A stretch of 64,000 nt of DNA, from contig NC_060215.1 of assembly GCF_021130785.1 (NCBI RefSeq), positions 69,320,501 through 69,384,500 of the forward strand, in the 5' to 3' direction. This DNA is from Homalodisca vitripennis (lineage: Eukaryota; Arthropoda; Insecta; Hemiptera; Cicadellidae). Numbering within the stretch: position 1 is the stretch's first letter; the number at the start of each line of letters is the position of its first letter. The notes below the pieces were generated by a model, which saw nothing but the letters and a program-made list of their open reading frames with translations, was not told the DNA's origin and did not search any database. This document shows positions 51,034-62,218 of the stretch, piece after piece. The translations under genes and the position numbers were made by a program.

Positions 51034-51261
51034 TCCTGGTAACTCCTGTAATCTTCAATTACTTTCTGAAAATATTAGGCCCACTATTAATCCCATATGG
51101 CAAACGTTTATAACAAAACAAACCCATATGTGTAGACGTAGTACATGACTTTTGTAACTCCGGGTCTACCTTAAGCTTGACTTTAATCTATTTTACCAAA
51201 TCTTTCACTTTTATAATTCAGTAAACAAATCTTCAATTCTTAGCAATGGGTAACAAATCAA

Positions 51262-52760
51262 ATAATTTTTATTGTCATATGGCAGTTACATGCAGTGAAA
51301 AAGTCAAATTTCAGTCAAATGCCTCGTCAAAGAACTATGAATAATAACATACATTAAAATATTTTTAAGAACTGGCAATCATTAAATAACAAAGTATATA
51401 TGAGATCCGTTGTGGTTCTGTAGACTAACGTGGTTCATAAAGTAACTTTAAAACTTAAATAAATATACTTAATATAAAATACTCAATATACAAGTAATTA
51501 ATATAAAACGAGAGACACATCACTTTAAAAAAATCGTCCAGTAGGAATGCTTTATTCCTCATCCCATGAATATTCAAAAAAATTCAAATCAAAATGAACT
51601 ATGGCGGTTGTCAGAGAGGTTAGGGGGAGAGAAATAAACCAGCCTCTCCTTAGGCCAAAAAATGTTTACTATTGTTTCTTCGTGGCGGTACGTATTTATT
51701 CACAAGAACACCCTCGTCCCAAAACGCAGGATCCAAAAGAGTCTGGAAATCTCCCTCACCAACACCTATCTTGAACGACTTGTAAGTGTCGTACTTAGGT
51801 TTAACTTCTTCGCAAACATAATTATTTACGTTCAAGCTGGAAATATGGGATTCATTGTCAGAGTTTGTTATTAAATCCAGTCTCGATATAAAAATCCAAG
51901 ATCGCTTCATGGCAGTTTTCAGCATAGTATAGCCTTCAGTCTTCGTACATAGGACAGACTTTGGTCGAGATATATGCTTGCTGTTCAAATATGTTGGTTG
52001 TCTTGCCACCGATCGTCGATTTCTTTTTGACATTAAAACTTCAAAATTATTATCACTTACTTGTTCTTCTCCATTTGAACGCGAAGAATCTGATTTCAAT
52101 TCGGATCTATTCCGTTAAGTTCTACTGTTTACAATCGTTGCATAGGTTAGATTGTCTTTGGCATAAGAGATTACAGGCCGAGTTTTCCCGTCACAGGTCA
52201 TACTTCTAGAAGCTGTACCATCGACAATCGGTTCACCAATATCGGTTCGACCGTTATCGATTGCATCAATCGATTTTACAGGTTTTTGTATATTCTGAAC
52301 CGGTTTTGCTGATAACAGATATGAGGGAGTTTCATTAAGCACATTTAACTTTAATTTTACCTTACTGTAGTGCTTGAATAACGTGTCCATTCGCTGACAC
52401 AGCGTGACTTTTAGCTTTGCCGAGTTCTTCAAGCCCAGACAGCACAATATTTAAAATTGTTGGCCAATCACAGGTTTGATCAGCTTTATCACTATTACTC
52501 TACACAATGTTGAATTTAACATCACAACTTTTACAGAACCACTTAAAATGGTCAGCTATGTCATTGATTACAGCGTATGTTGAGTTGTCCATGCCCTTAC
52601 ATTTAACATGAACCCACTGTTTGCAGAAACCATCACAGCACATAGCTAAGTCGTCAGGAACAACATCTTTGCAGAAACCGCAAAGTGTTTCTTTAGTTAC
52701 TCTATTTCGGTAGAATTCGTCAAGTCATGTGTGTTACTACTAGAGTACTTACAACTTTGA
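51262..52760 (-). mobile_element. ORF1-only LINE derivative with PHD finger
   Basis: Between the two halves of the gypsy RT lies a segment coding only for a LINE ORF1-like protein, followed directly by a 3' end (CAATAAAAATTATT at 51262). No endonuclease or RT sequence is present. It therefore looks like an internally deleted, ORF1-only derivative mobilised in trans. Exact ends and TSD were not resolved. Confidence 0.6.
51650..52697 (-). pseudogene. LINE ORF1 protein with PHD-type zinc finger
   Basis: Read on the minus strand, 52697-52515 gives a Cys-rich finger: CGFC, then MCCDGFCKQWVHVKCKG, then WFCKSC. This is the C4HC3 pattern of a PHD finger. Frames 52447-52115 and 52099-51650 continue as a hydrophilic linker. 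The C-terminal domain reads YKSFKIGVGEGDFQTLLDP and then FWDEGVLVNKYV, resembling the FKIxV...DFxxVxxPxFWPxGxxVRxF domain of insect LINE ORF1 proteins. A stop splits it at about 52110. The finger and C-terminal domain probably act in RNA or RNP binding. Confidence 0.65.
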
Positions 52761-53780
52761 ATTTGCATATTTAAAATTTACGGTTTGTAGCTCTTCTCCG
52801 TAAAAAAGTTTAAAAGAAAAAATGAAGGAAAGGAAACAACAGAAAAAAGTACTTCCGCGCGGAGATGGCATGTATGTCACTAACACAATGTACTCTGTCA
52901 AAATATGTTATGCCACATGTAAATTACAACGATGAACTCATTTGGTAGGGGAAAACACAGTTTATATCTTCAGCAGGTAGCTAGAAGCTGTCCAACAGAT
53001 CTCACAAAGTAGACAGTAAAATTACTTTATAAGAATAGAGAAAATAATTCAATAACACGCGCGCGGTACACTGTTTCACTTGTTCCCTCTGATCAAAAAG
53101 AGTCCCATTCCATCTTTACCTGTTTATTCAGTAATCTGTAATCCCCACAACCCTAACAAATCCACATTTTTTAAACAGCTAAGAGTTGCATAATCGCTAC
53201 AACAAACTGAAAAAAAAACATCTGCTTCAGGTAAACGTTGCAACGCAGCTTCAAGTTGAATGGGAAAGGCTTCAGTCTACAATATTTTGATTGGTAATTT
53301 TTTAAGATTAAGCTTAATGGGATCACCCTTATACTCTCCCAATTTAAACATTTTAGGAAATCCTTAATAATACTAGTAACATAAATTATTCCTAATTTTC
53401 AACATGTTTACTTATCCCAACAAAATTTAGGTGTTTCAAACGAGATGTATACTCCCAATGGTTCTAGCCAATTACGGCCCATGAGAGGATCAAAGGACGG
53501 CACATTTTCAGCAATATATAAGTTTAGTTTTTGCAACGCTACTGATACCTACCAGCTTATCATAACAATGGACTCATTAGTATAATGAATAAAGTGATAA
53601 ATCAGTTGCTAACAATTTAAGTGAATTTAGTTTACTTTTATAAACATTTTTGTTACATACAATCACACTTGCCGTAGTATCAATCTCCATGATTATATTT
53701 CCCTCCTGAACATTTACTTCCAACCCATTAGGCTTAATCCTTAAAGAATTTAAATAGTTTGATTTTTAAAACTAGTAACT

Positions 53781-54997
53781 GAATAACTCTATATCCTCCT
53801 ACTCAGCAATTACAGGCATAAATTACCGCGCCACGGAACTTGCACTATTCACGCAATAAAATTGGCAATTGAACACTTATATTGCACCATATAATTGTAA
53901 TACGGTTCGTACTATCACATCCTCGTCACCAATCGGTGTAATGACTACTTATATGCACTATGGGAGTAGTCAACACAAACAAGCAGTAGATACGTAGAAC
54001 CAGTACAGGTAAGTGCCGATGCATCGGTGCAAATTGGAAGGATTATAAGTACTCCTCACCGTGTATTCAAGATTTAGTTACACTGGAAGAACTGACAAAG
54101 GCACGCCGTAAGGAGTTGTTTCGTTGCGCTTGGAGAAGTTCCAGAATTATCAGTGGTTTCTCAGTCTGTGTTCGATTAATCGAAATTGCCAATAATGATT
54201 ATTTTGGCACAGACTGAGGTACAGACTGTGTTGATTCGGTGGAATATAAATGCTCGTTCAAACGACAAGAAGTCATTATTGGGTTGAAGGAGAACGAAAA
54301 TACATTCTAAAGAGGAATCCTCTAAATGGACCATTCAGGAATACAGTTTTGAGTTTGCAGTGATCAACAACCCCGCTCTACTTGGTTTAGCAGCGCTTGT
54401 CTCTAGAAACATATCCTTTTTGTATTCACTGTTAATTGTTCGTTAACATTAGCTAGGCAATAGAAATGTCTTCAGATAGATTCATTAAGGATAATATGAG
54501 AATATTTGAGATACAGAGATATAATTTTTACAGTGAGGATAGTTTACATTACAACGAATACATTTTGGTAATATATGTCCATTTTCAATGGATTTCCGTT
54601 GGATTTTTTAATTGTTTTGTCTGTGGAAAACAAGAATATATGGGCCGTTTTCGTGTTTAGTAGTGAGGTTATTTCCCTCAGATTTTACTCGAGGACTCAA
54701 CTTCTTGTCTTCAAGATATTTCCCCTCACATTGAGCCCTACCTCTAGATAAAGAAACTGTTTGGAAGTATTTTGATTTTGTTCAAATTTCAATTTGAAAT
54801 ATTATTAATTTGACTTCTTCTCAATCTTTAAGCAAAAAGAAATGAAATTTAATGGAAAAGTTACTGTACGAGTATGTTATCCAGTTAAATAGCTCACAGC
54901 ACACTCTTTTTGGTCTGTCCGCATAGTATGTATTTTAACATTGTGATAAAATATTTATACACAATGTGTTTACACCTTACATACACAGAAAATACAT

Positions 54998-54998
<1 letters not shown>
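53781..54998. other. Non-coding sequence; one palindrome
   Basis: It may include the gypsy element's 5' part or LTR, but I could not identify repeat ends. A short inverted repeat lies at 54160-54218. Confidence 0.35.
54160..54218. repeat. Nested palindrome
   Basis: CTCAGTCTGTG (54160-54170) is inverted at 54208-54218, and directly inside the left arm sits the perfect palindrome TTCGATTAATCGAA (54171-54184). Confidence 0.7.

Positions 54999-55080
<82 letters not shown>
54999..55080. repeat. (CA)n microsatellite, about 41 units
   Basis: A pure CA run followed by TGTATGTGTGTGTG and then ACACACAC. It abuts the LINE tail at 55116. Frames across it are artefacts. Confidence 0.97.
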
Positions 55081-55084
<4 letters not shown>

Positions 55085-55457
55085 TGTGTGTGTGTGTAAA
55101 AAAAACACACACACATTATTTATTTATTTATTTCCAACGGCAGAACCAAATTACATAGAGAAGAGTGAAATATAACAGTAACATAACAGTATTAATTCTA
55201 ACAACAAGTTAACAATGAGAGAGTGTAATAACAAAAATAACAATAGTACTTAAAGATAACGTGGCGATAACAGTAATAAATATATAATAACATTAAACAG
55301 TACATACAATAACAGATAAATAATGCAAATTACAAATACAAATAATAGAATATTAACGATAACAATTGATAAATAATGTAGGCTATAGATTTTCAAATGT
55401 GTGTGTATGTGTGCGTGTGCGTGCGTGCGGGTGTGTGTGTGTGTTTGTTTGTTGTGA

Positions 55458-58316
55458 TTAAGAGGTTTCAGTGTGTTGTAGGTTGATAAATGTCTGGAGA
55501 TTCCGTTTGAAGGTTAGGAATGAGGAAGCGAAGAAATCCATGTGGTTAGGAAGAAGGTTTCCATGAAGCTGAATTCTTCGCATCGTAGAGTTGGCCAAGT
55601 ATGATGAGGAAACAGAGGATCTAGCAAATAGATATTGGGATCTAGTGCCAGCAGGAACCCGAAAGCAAATCCTCTCCAGTAGCTCAGGACAGTCCACAGT
55701 AGAGTTAACGAGGCGGAACAAAAATATTGCATCATGGTAGAAGCGCCTTGTTTCAAGAGCGGGTAGTTGGAGAAGGGATGCCACTTCGCGTGTAGAGTCC
55801 TCTAGGTATCCATAGCTCAATCTTAGCCCCACCAGCCTGAGAAATCGCCTCTGGACCCTCTCCAGATCTTGAATCAAATATTTCTGATGTGGCGACCAAG
55901 TCACACAGCAGTACTCCAGATGTGGGCGCACCAAGGTACAGTAGAGAGTCTTGAAAGAGAGTATATCAGTGAAATGCTGTGAAAGTCTGTGTATCAGGCC
56001 GAGTTTGCGCAATGCCTGGCTGCAAGCCGACCGAACATGTGCATCCCAGTTGAGTGTAGATGTAATGGTCACTCCAAGATCTTTTACTGTAGTAACTCTT
56101 GATAGTGTTATGCCGCTCAGAGAATAGTCAAATTTTATTGGAGAGACGGTTCGGTGGAAAGTGATACAGACACACTTATCGAGGTTGAGAGCCATGCTAT
56201 TTTCCAGGCACCACTCCTCTACCCGATTCAGATCTTCCTGGAGATTAATAGCATCTTGATGTGTAGTAACTTTCGCATACAGTTTCAAATCATCGGCGAA
56301 GAGTAGGTGGTTACAGCTCAGTCTTCGAGTTATGTCGTTAATGTAGATATTGAACAAAGTGGGGCCCAGGTGTGAACCCTGAGGTACGCCAGAAGTAGCA
56401 ATGAACTCCTTGGATAGAGCGGAATGGAAGCGAACCTGAAGTTTTCTCTCATGTAGATAGCTCGCAAACCATTTGAGCAGTGGTCCACAGATCCCATACT
56501 CACACAACTTGCAGATGAGTAGGACATGGTCGACTCGATCGAAAGCCTTGGCAAAATCCAATTCAATGGCATCGATCTGAGTTCTCTCTCCGAGTGCGTC
56601 CATAATATGAGTCTGAAAGACGGCTAGATTACAAACGGGAGAACGGTCAGACATAAAACCATGCTGTTTGTTAGTAATAAGATGGTGAACTCTAAACTGC
56701 AACCGGTCAAGCACAAGTCTCTCAAAAATCTTAGCAAAAATCGGTAGGATAGCAATTGGTCTGTAATTTGCGATGTCATTCACTGAACCTTTTTTATGAA
56801 TTGGCACAACGTGACTAAACTTCAGACATTCGGGAAACGTGCCATTAGATAGAGATAGATTGAATAGTTTAGTCAGAGGCAGTACTAAGAGTTCAGCGCA
56901 ATACTTTACAACTGCAGGCGATATAGAATCGGGACCATGCCCCTTGGATACATCAAGATTTGTAAGGGCACCTTGGACATCATCATAATCAAGGAGACAT
57001 ATAGAAATAGCATCAATACCAGAAAAGTCTTCAGTATGAGCAGAGCTTCGGCTGGTGCCGAAAACCGATGAGAAGAAGTCAGCAAACATATTTGCAATGC
57101 AAACATCATCAGATGATGTGGTGTCTTCAAAGGACATCACTGATGGGGCTGTATCAGATCTGTTGCAGGCCTTAAGATAGGTCCAAAATATTTTGGGATT
57201 GGATGGTAGCACTTCTTGAACGTGGTTGACATAGCGCAGGAAACAGATTTTTGTCAATGACTTGCACTCAGATTTAACGGCTGCGAATCGATGGTAAATC
57301 GTTACATCGAAGGTCAACTTGAATTGTTTGTGAAGAATCTTTTTCAAGATTGTAAGGTGGACAAGTTTCTTGGAAAACCATATGGGAAAGGAAGACTGGC
57401 TGTGTTTCTTCAGAGGAGAATTCCTTACTACGCAGTCGCCGATAGTCTTACAAAAGCCGGCAAAGGAAGCGTCAACATCGTCAACCATAGTCCATGACAA
57501 TATGTTCATTCTTTGATGTTCGCTGAAAACAGCTTGAAGGTTGCATTTTCTCAAATCAGGTCTGAGGAAAGAATGTATATTTCTCTTTACTGGAAGATCC
57601 AGCTCCATACTTAGGGACGGGTGATAAATATCCTCAGCAACAAGAGGATCAACGTCTCGAGTGACCTTCATTGAACTAGAAGAAGTAAAGACGAGATCCA
57701 GAATCACCCCTCTATCGTTTGCCAAATGGTTTACCTGCGACAGACCAAACAGCTCGGCCATCTCGGAGATCGTAATTGCGGAATGGTTGAGCACGACCTG
57801 CGATGAAGTCCAGCTGATACCAGGAAGGTTGAAATCTCCGATCAGATGGATATGAGCGAAGTTGTTGAGTGCCACGATCTCTTCCACTGAGCTAGAAAAA
57901 TCCATGTAAGCAGCAACAGGCTGGCTGGGGGGAATATAGACTCCTCCAATTAGAGCTTTCTGACAATTGTTCAGGGTTAACGACACAAAAAGAGACTCTG
58001 TTTTCGTGGAAGTGGCAATTTCAGAAGATTGTAGACACTTGGATACTGTAATCAAAACACCTCCACCGCTCATTTTGTTGCTGGAGGAGGAGGTTCTGTC
58101 CTTCCGGTAAAGGTCATAGTTACTGAAGCCAAGTTCGCCGTTGAAGATGCTTGGTATAAGGTTAGTCTCAATTAGAACTATGATGTCCTGAATGTAAGAA
58201 ATTAGTGATTGTCTTAATTCATCTAGTTTGGATCGAAGTACATTTACATTTTGATAATAAATGTGTATGTTTTCTGTGCCGTTGGAAATTACACGTTTTT
58301 TGGAGACTGAATTATT
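55458..58316 (-). CDS. LINE ORF2: endonuclease and reverse transcriptase
   Basis: An uninterrupted frame of 952 codons from a stop at 58317-58319; the first ATG is at 58073, inside the endonuclease domain. ORF2 probably starts by reinitiation after ORF1, which ends at 58289. Residues about 15-240 form an APE-type endonuclease ([43 protein letters not shown]). RT motifs follow in order: [43 protein letters not shown] (motif A Asp), [20 protein letters not shown] and [11 protein letters not shown] (FADD, motif C). ALNLDKC and [18 protein letters not shown] come next. EN and RT nick the target and copy the RNA in situ. All key RT residues are present, so the copy is recent and possibly still functional in cis-supplied RNA. 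Confidence 0.93.
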   Translation of the reverse strand, partial: NNSVSKKRVISNGTENIHIYYQNVNVLRSKLDELRQSLISYIQDIIVLIETNLIPSIFNGELGFSNYDLYRKDRTSSSSNKMSGGGVLITVSKCLQSSEIATSTKTESLFVSLTLNNCQKALIGGVYIPPSQPVAAYMDFSSSVEEIVALNNFAHIHLIGDFNLPGISWTSSQVVLNHSAITISEMAELFGLSQVNHLANDRGVILDLVFTSSSSMKVTRDVDPLVAEDIYHPSLSMELDLPVKRNIHSFLRPDLRKCNLQAVFSEHQRMNILSWTMVDDVDASFAGFCKTIGDCVVRNSPLKKHSQSSFPIWFSKKLVHLTILKKILHKQFKLTFDVTIYHRFAAVKSECKSLTKICFLRYVNHVQEVLPSNPKIFWTYLKACNRSDTAPSVMSFEDTTSSDDVCIANMFADFFSSVFGTSRSSAHTEDFSGIDAISICLLDYDDVQGALTNLDVSKGHGPDSISPAVVKYCAELLVLPLTKLFNLSLSNGTFPECLKFSHVVPIHKKGSVNDIANYRPIAILPIFAKIFERLVLDRLQFRVHHLITNKQHGFMSDRSPVCNLAVFQTHIMDALGERTQIDAIELDFAKAFDRVDHVLLICKLCEYGICGPLLKWFASYLHERKLQVRFHSALSKEFIATSGVPQGSHLGPTLFNIYINDITRRLSCNHLLFADDLKLYAKVTTHQDAINLQEDLNRVEEWCLENSMALNLDKCVCITFHRTVSPIKFDYSLSGITLSRVTTVKDLGVTITSTLNWDAHVRSACSQALRKLGLIHRLSQHFTDILSFKTLYCTLVRPHLEYCCVTWSPHQKYLIQDLERVQRRFLRLVGLRLSYGYLEDSTREVASLLQLPALETRRFYHDAIFLFRLVNSTVDCPELLERICFRVPAGTRSQYLFARSSVSSSYLANSTMRRIQLHGNLLPNHMDFFASSFLTFKRNLQTFINLQHTETS

Positions 58317-58424
58317 TTAGGAGTGCCATTAAGATATTTTATAGTGAGGCCCTTTTCGCCGTTGTTAGTGCGAGACTCGAGGGATCTACGAAGGTCCTGG
58401 AGATATTTACGCTCGTGAGCGTAA
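58289..58424 (-). CDS. LINE ORF1, C-terminal end only
   Basis: [20 protein letters not shown] followed by [20 protein letters not shown] and a stop. This is the usual end of jockey-group ORF1 proteins. ORF2 overlaps it by about 28 nt in another frame. The N-terminal part is replaced by the (TA)n array. Confidence 0.7.
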
Positions 58425-58445
58425 TATACATATATATACATACAT

Positions 58446-58516
<71 letters not shown>

Positions 58517-58517
58517 C

Positions 58518-58548
<31 letters not shown>
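58425..58548. repeat. (TA)n / (TACA)n microsatellite, left half
   Basis: Mostly TA dinucleotides with TACATACA interruptions. Ends exactly at the left terminus of the DD41D mariner. Confidence 0.95.
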
Positions 58549-58994
58549 CAGGGTGTATATTATGTCTGGAAACACCCAAATATATCCTTTAATAATTTAA
58601 ATATAAATTTGAAACCTCTTACAATCGTGATAGAGATTGGGCATCTACTTTTTGGAACAATGTTTTGTTATGTCACACCAACGGGGGACGTCCTGCCGAG
58701 GGTATCGTGAATATTCTTAATGGAAGCCTATACCTTGTGATACATAATTTTAAAGGTAATAGCTTACTGAATTGAATGCCACAAACCGCATCTCAAGGGA
58801 ATTATTCTATCAGAAAATAGAGCATTTTTAGTATTGAAAATTTACTGATGTTCAACAATGTAATTTTAACATGGTTCTTGCCACAAAATGTGTTACACTA
58901 ATTTTTTAGCATTTTTTTAAATGTTCAATTAAATAAAACAAAAATTTCATTTTAAGCTGGTTCTATTAGCACAAATTTGCCAGTTTTTATTACA
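58549..58994 (+). repeat. Left 446-bp TIR of the DD41D element
   Basis: Inverse of 60475-60920. Only scattered mismatches and one short T-run difference were noticed in a by-eye comparison. Confidence 0.88.
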
Positions 58995-59098
58995 GTACAA
59001 TTATGGAAATACTTATGTTATTGATTTCTTATTACAAATAAAAAATAATGTATGCTGTTAGAAAAGTCTTACAACAAACGTTTTACCTGCATTTGGTG

Positions 59099-60169
59099 TC
59101 AAAGCAATTGTTCGAACTGTGTTCCTTCTACGGTTTGACAATGAGCCAATCTTGTGTAAAATGATTCGACAGAGTTGCCTAACATTTCTTCAGTTATCAA
59201 AGCAATCTCCTCTATAATCCTGTTTCTTAGGTCTTCCAAATTATGAGGCTTTCTTCTATAAACATTGGATTTTAAATGACCCCATAGGAAATAATCGATT
59301 GGTGACAAATCCGGAGATCTTGGAGGCCATTCTATTTCTCCTCTTCGGCCAATCCATTTATGAGGAAACCTTAAATCCAAATACTCTCTTACCTGTCTCC
59401 CATAATGGGGTGGAGCACCATCCTGCTGAAACCATACATTATCAAAGTATTCTCCTGATGCAATTTGAATAGCTGGGATTATTTCATTTTGGAGCATATT
59501 GTAGTAAAGTTCGGCATTTAAATTTCCATTGATGAAAAAGGGTCCAACAATTTTGTTACCTAAAATTCCACACCATACGTTCAGTTTTTGTGGTTGCTGT
59601 GAATGGGACTCAGTAATCCAATGTGGGTTTTCACTAGCCCAGTAACGGCAATTGTGCCTGTTAACATTGCCATTTAGGAAAAAAGTTGCCTCATCAGAAA
59701 ATAGTATGTTGGTCAGAAAATCTCTATTGTCATCACATTTGCGCATCACAAGTTCACAAAACTCAACTCTTCTGTCGTAATCATCCTCACTTAACTGTTG
59801 GAATAAATGAACTTTAAATGGTTTGTATTTATTAATTTTCAAAATCTTACTCACAGACATAGGGTGCATATCATGTTGCTGTGCAGCTTTTCTGAGCAAT
59901 GTATGTGGGTCTTCAATAAATGTTTGCAAAACATCTAGTGCATGTTCTTCATCTGTTGCAGATTGTATCCTACCCGACTTTGGCCGATTACGTACACTCC
60001 CTGTCATTTCAAAACGCTCAATAGTTTTTGATATTGTTGAAACACTTATGGGATTCCTTTCTGGGAAAGTGTCATTAAACAAATTACAAACTTCCCGATA
60101 AGATCTTTGACGATCGCCATATCCTCGCATCATCAACAGAGTAATTCGTTCTCTTTCAGACAATTCCAT
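59099..60169 (-). CDS. DD41D mariner transposase
   Basis: Cut-and-paste transposase acting on TA targets. I chose the ATG at 60169 (MELSERERITLLMMRGYGDR), giving 356 residues. An upstream in-frame ATG at 60274 would add a hydrophobic leader that looks untranslated. Residues about 1-120 form two helix-turn-helix modules (REVCNLFN, STISKTIERF, PMSVSKILK). Catalytic residues: Asp in ILFSDEATFF, Asp in VWFQQDGAPPHY, and Asp in PDLSPIDYFLWGHLK. Exactly 41 residues separate the second and third Asp, which defines DD41D (the rosa/Visitor-type group). The frame is intact with all catalytic Asp present, so activity is plausible but untested. Confidence 0.93.
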   Translation of the reverse strand: MELSERERITLLMMRGYGDRQRSYREVCNLFNDTFPERNPISVSTISKTIERFEMTGSVRNRPKSGRIQSATDEEHALDVLQTFIEDPHTLLRKAAQQHDMHPMSVSKILKINKYKPFKVHLFQQLSEDDYDRRVEFCELVMRKCDDNRDFLTNILFSDEATFFLNGNVNRHNCRYWASENPHWITESHSQQPQKLNVWCGILGNKIVGPFFINGNLNAELYYNMLQNEIIPAIQIASGEYFDNVWFQQDGAPPHYGRQVREYLDLRFPHKWIGRRGEIEWPPRSPDLSPIDYFLWGHLKSNVYRRKPHNLEDLRNRIIEEIALITEEMLGNSVESFYTRLAHCQTVEGTQFEQLL

Positions 60170-60474
60170 TAAAATGCCAAATAAAAACTGAACTACTGTA
60201 ATTAGATAACTTGTTGACAGCAATGCTTCAGAGACACTGATTAACTCGACAGGAATGATATGACCTTTGTCCATTTGTAATTCCCAAGCTTAGACCTGTC
60301 TAGTGAAAGCTCCATGCTCAACAAACTGAAACCTGTAGACCAGATGATTAATAACACAATAATGTTTCTCATAGGCTAGTGACCTTTGTCTCTTTAAACC
60401 TTCCTGCTGACTGGAAAACACCAAGTACAGATTCATAAGTAATCAGAGAAAGTGACTCATAAGTTTTATTCATT

Positions 60475-60919
60475 GTAATAAAAACTGGTAAATTTGTACT
60501 AATGAAACCAGCTTAAAAATAAATAGTTTATTTTATTTTAATTGAACATTTAAAAAATGCTAAAAAATTAGTGTAACACATTTTGTGGCAAGAACCATGT
60601 TAAAATTACATTGTTGAACATCAGTAAATTTTCAATACTAAAAATGCTCTATTTTCTGATAGAATAATTCCTTTGAGATGCGGTTTGTGGCATTCAATTC
60701 AGTAAGCTATTACCTTTAAAATTATGTATCACAAGGTATAGGCTTCCATTAAGAATATTCACGATACCCTCGGCAGGACGTCCCCCGTTGGTGTGACATA
60801 ACAAAACATTGTTCCAAAAAGTAGATGCCCAATCTCTATCACGATTGTAAGAGGTTTCAAATTTATATTTAAATTATTAAAGGATATATTTGGGTGTTTC
60901 CAGACATAATATACACCCC

Positions 60920-60920
<1 letters not shown>
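60475..60920 (-). repeat. Right 446-bp TIR of the DD41D element
   Basis: Inverse of 58549-58994. The inner limit is the TGTAATAAAAACTGG motif that mirrors CCAGTTTTTATTACA. Confidence 0.88.

Positions 60921-61006
<86 letters not shown>
60921..61006. repeat. (TA)n microsatellite, right half
   Basis: About 43 TA units starting exactly at the right end of the transposon. Frames through it are artefacts. Confidence 0.97.
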
Positions 61007-61009
<3 letters not shown>

Positions 61010-61865
61010 CCAGCAAATCCTGTCACTAATACTAATAATAGCATAGTACTTTACAATTTTTAGTTACCTGGCTTACGACTAAGCCCCCAGATGGCCGTAG
61101 GATATAAAATATCAAAGGCGTTATGGCAACATGTTAGGCCTATAATGTTAAAGCTATAATGAAAAAATAGCACAACAGTTCACTTGAAGTTTATCTCTCA
61201 ATACAACACACATAACCTGTACTAAGTAATGTGTTTTAGTAGATGAGTAGACCAGGTTAGGTGGTAGGAGGAGATTGAGTGCTTGCGAAATTCTTGTAGT
61301 TTTTTTTAGCGGTTAAGCGTGTTACAACCTCAGTATTACATAATAATTTTACTTCTAAAAGTTTAGTTTTAATTTGGAAGTCAGGCAAGGAAGGTGGTTT
61401 CTTCTATAATTTCTTTGCATTATTGAAATGGTATGTTAGGATTCAGTTTGTCAGGTAGGCCTACTCTCCTTCTTAATTATTTTTTATTAATTGTAATTTT
61501 CGAATTGATAATGCTGTGTTTGAATTTAAATTTTAAGTATAGTGTCTATTTCAACCATGCTACCTAAAATGACCTGAAACCTTCTTTTACAATTTCTTGT
61601 AGTAGGTACTGTCATTTCCACTATGAGTTTTTAGTTGCTGGTGAACCATATATTGCACAAAAATTAATATCATATTTTAAATTTTTGTTGTATCCCAAGT
61701 AATTTATCCTATCAGTCCATTTGACTCAAGTGTTCGTGATCAGACCTAGCTTATTCGTGATAAGATCTAGGATTTTCATATTTTACTTAAAGGCTAGATA
61801 GTAGGTATCTACCTTACTATCGTTTACTTGAGGGATGTTTTTCTAGTTATATTATTGTAGGCCGT
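61007..61865. other. Non-coding sequence, no gene seen
   Basis: No protein-like frame or repeat ends recognised. Confidence 0.4.
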
Positions 61866-62218
61866 GGTAATTCTGAACAATTACTTGGTCAACCCCAAAC
61901 TTTTTCATATTTTACTACGGTCATAAGGATGTTCTCAGAAAGCAAGAAACATATAATTCAAGCCTCGCAAGGCCGTCCTACAGGTTGCCGAGCGATAAGA
62001 AGGTTCAAAGTCCACGCGATAACAGTGGCTTGCGGGAGACGCGCGGAAGGCCAGTTGTGATAATACCGTTATGGCTAGTGGTTCCTCCGATAATCCTTTT
62101 TTATGTGACGGGTGTGAGAACACGTTACTTAGTTTCATGGTTTCAAGTGAAAATCAGGAAAAGTTAAAACGTTTTTTGTACGAACACGGCGTTTTGCAAC
62201 GCACCAAAGTTTGCCCTC
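61866..62218 (+). mobile_element. Merlin-like element fragment: left end and 5' coding piece
   Basis: Begins GGTAATTCTGAACAATTACT, then GGTCAACC, matching the ends of the 842-bp element at 43589. About 200 bp further lies an ATG-started frame (62071). At 62218 the sequence switches to the X block shared with copies A and B, so the rest of the element is lost. Confidence 0.6.
62071..62217 (+). pseudogene. Possible Merlin/ISXO2-type transposase N-terminus
   Basis: Begins MASGSSDNPFLCDGCENTLL and has SSENQEKLKRFLYEHGVLQR followed by TKVCP. ISXO2/IS1595-type (Merlin) transposases start with a helix followed by 'HGVLPxxxxCPxC', the first half of a zinc ribbon. The frame is truncated right after CP, where the shared repeat X begins, so no catalytic residues remain. 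The match is from memory of the family and is moderate. Confidence 0.45.

Larger units (their letters stand above)
50770..53780 (-). mobile_element. Ty3/gypsy retrotransposon relic, interrupted
   Basis: LTR retrotransposon pol remnants on the minus strand. At about 53760-53430 there is a retropepsin-like stretch with IIMEIDTTAS (family: DTGA). At about 53260-53100 is the N-terminal RT region with LQRLPEADVFF and a degraded CGDY. At about 51250-50827 the RT continues with YPLLRIEDLF, then CFLDDILIFAP (catalytic LDD) and LEYLGFFIDKDGL. Frameshifts and stops abound. RNase H, integrase and LTRs were not identified. An ORF1-type retroposon (about 51262-52760) lies between the two RT pieces. Confidence 0.8.
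55116..58424 (-). mobile_element. LINE (jockey/CR1 group) with complete ORF2
   Basis: The 3' end on the minus strand is CCGTTGGAAATAAATAAATA, an (AATA)n tail at 55116-55133. Upstream are a 3' UTR, a complete ORF2 and the last part of ORF1, which runs into the (TA)n array at about 58425. It is 5'-truncated or disrupted there. Confidence 0.9.
58549..60920 (-). mobile_element. DD41D mariner-type transposon with 446-bp TIRs, apparently intact
   Basis: Starts CAGGGTGTATATTATGTCTG and ends with its inverse (CGGGGTGTATATTATG), flanked by TA. The TIRs (58549-58994 and 60475-60920) are each 446 bp and nearly identical by eye. They are far longer than the ~30 bp of ordinary mariners. The single ORF is uninterrupted. 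The element is inserted in a (TA)n array, which provides endless TA targets. Confidence 0.92.

Noticed and set aside
54894..55175. His-Thr and Val-Cys repeat proteins
   Set aside because: They are translations of the (CA)n microsatellite.
58205..58600. Ile-Tyr repeat proteins on both strands
   Set aside because: They are translations of the (TA)n array; only the ORF1 tail before 58425 is kept.
59823..60101. Plus-strand Cys/Ser-rich frame
   Set aside because: It is antisense to the intact DD41D transposase.
60759..61016. Ile-Tyr repeat frame on the minus strand
   Set aside because: It is (TA)n plus the mariner TIR, not a gene.
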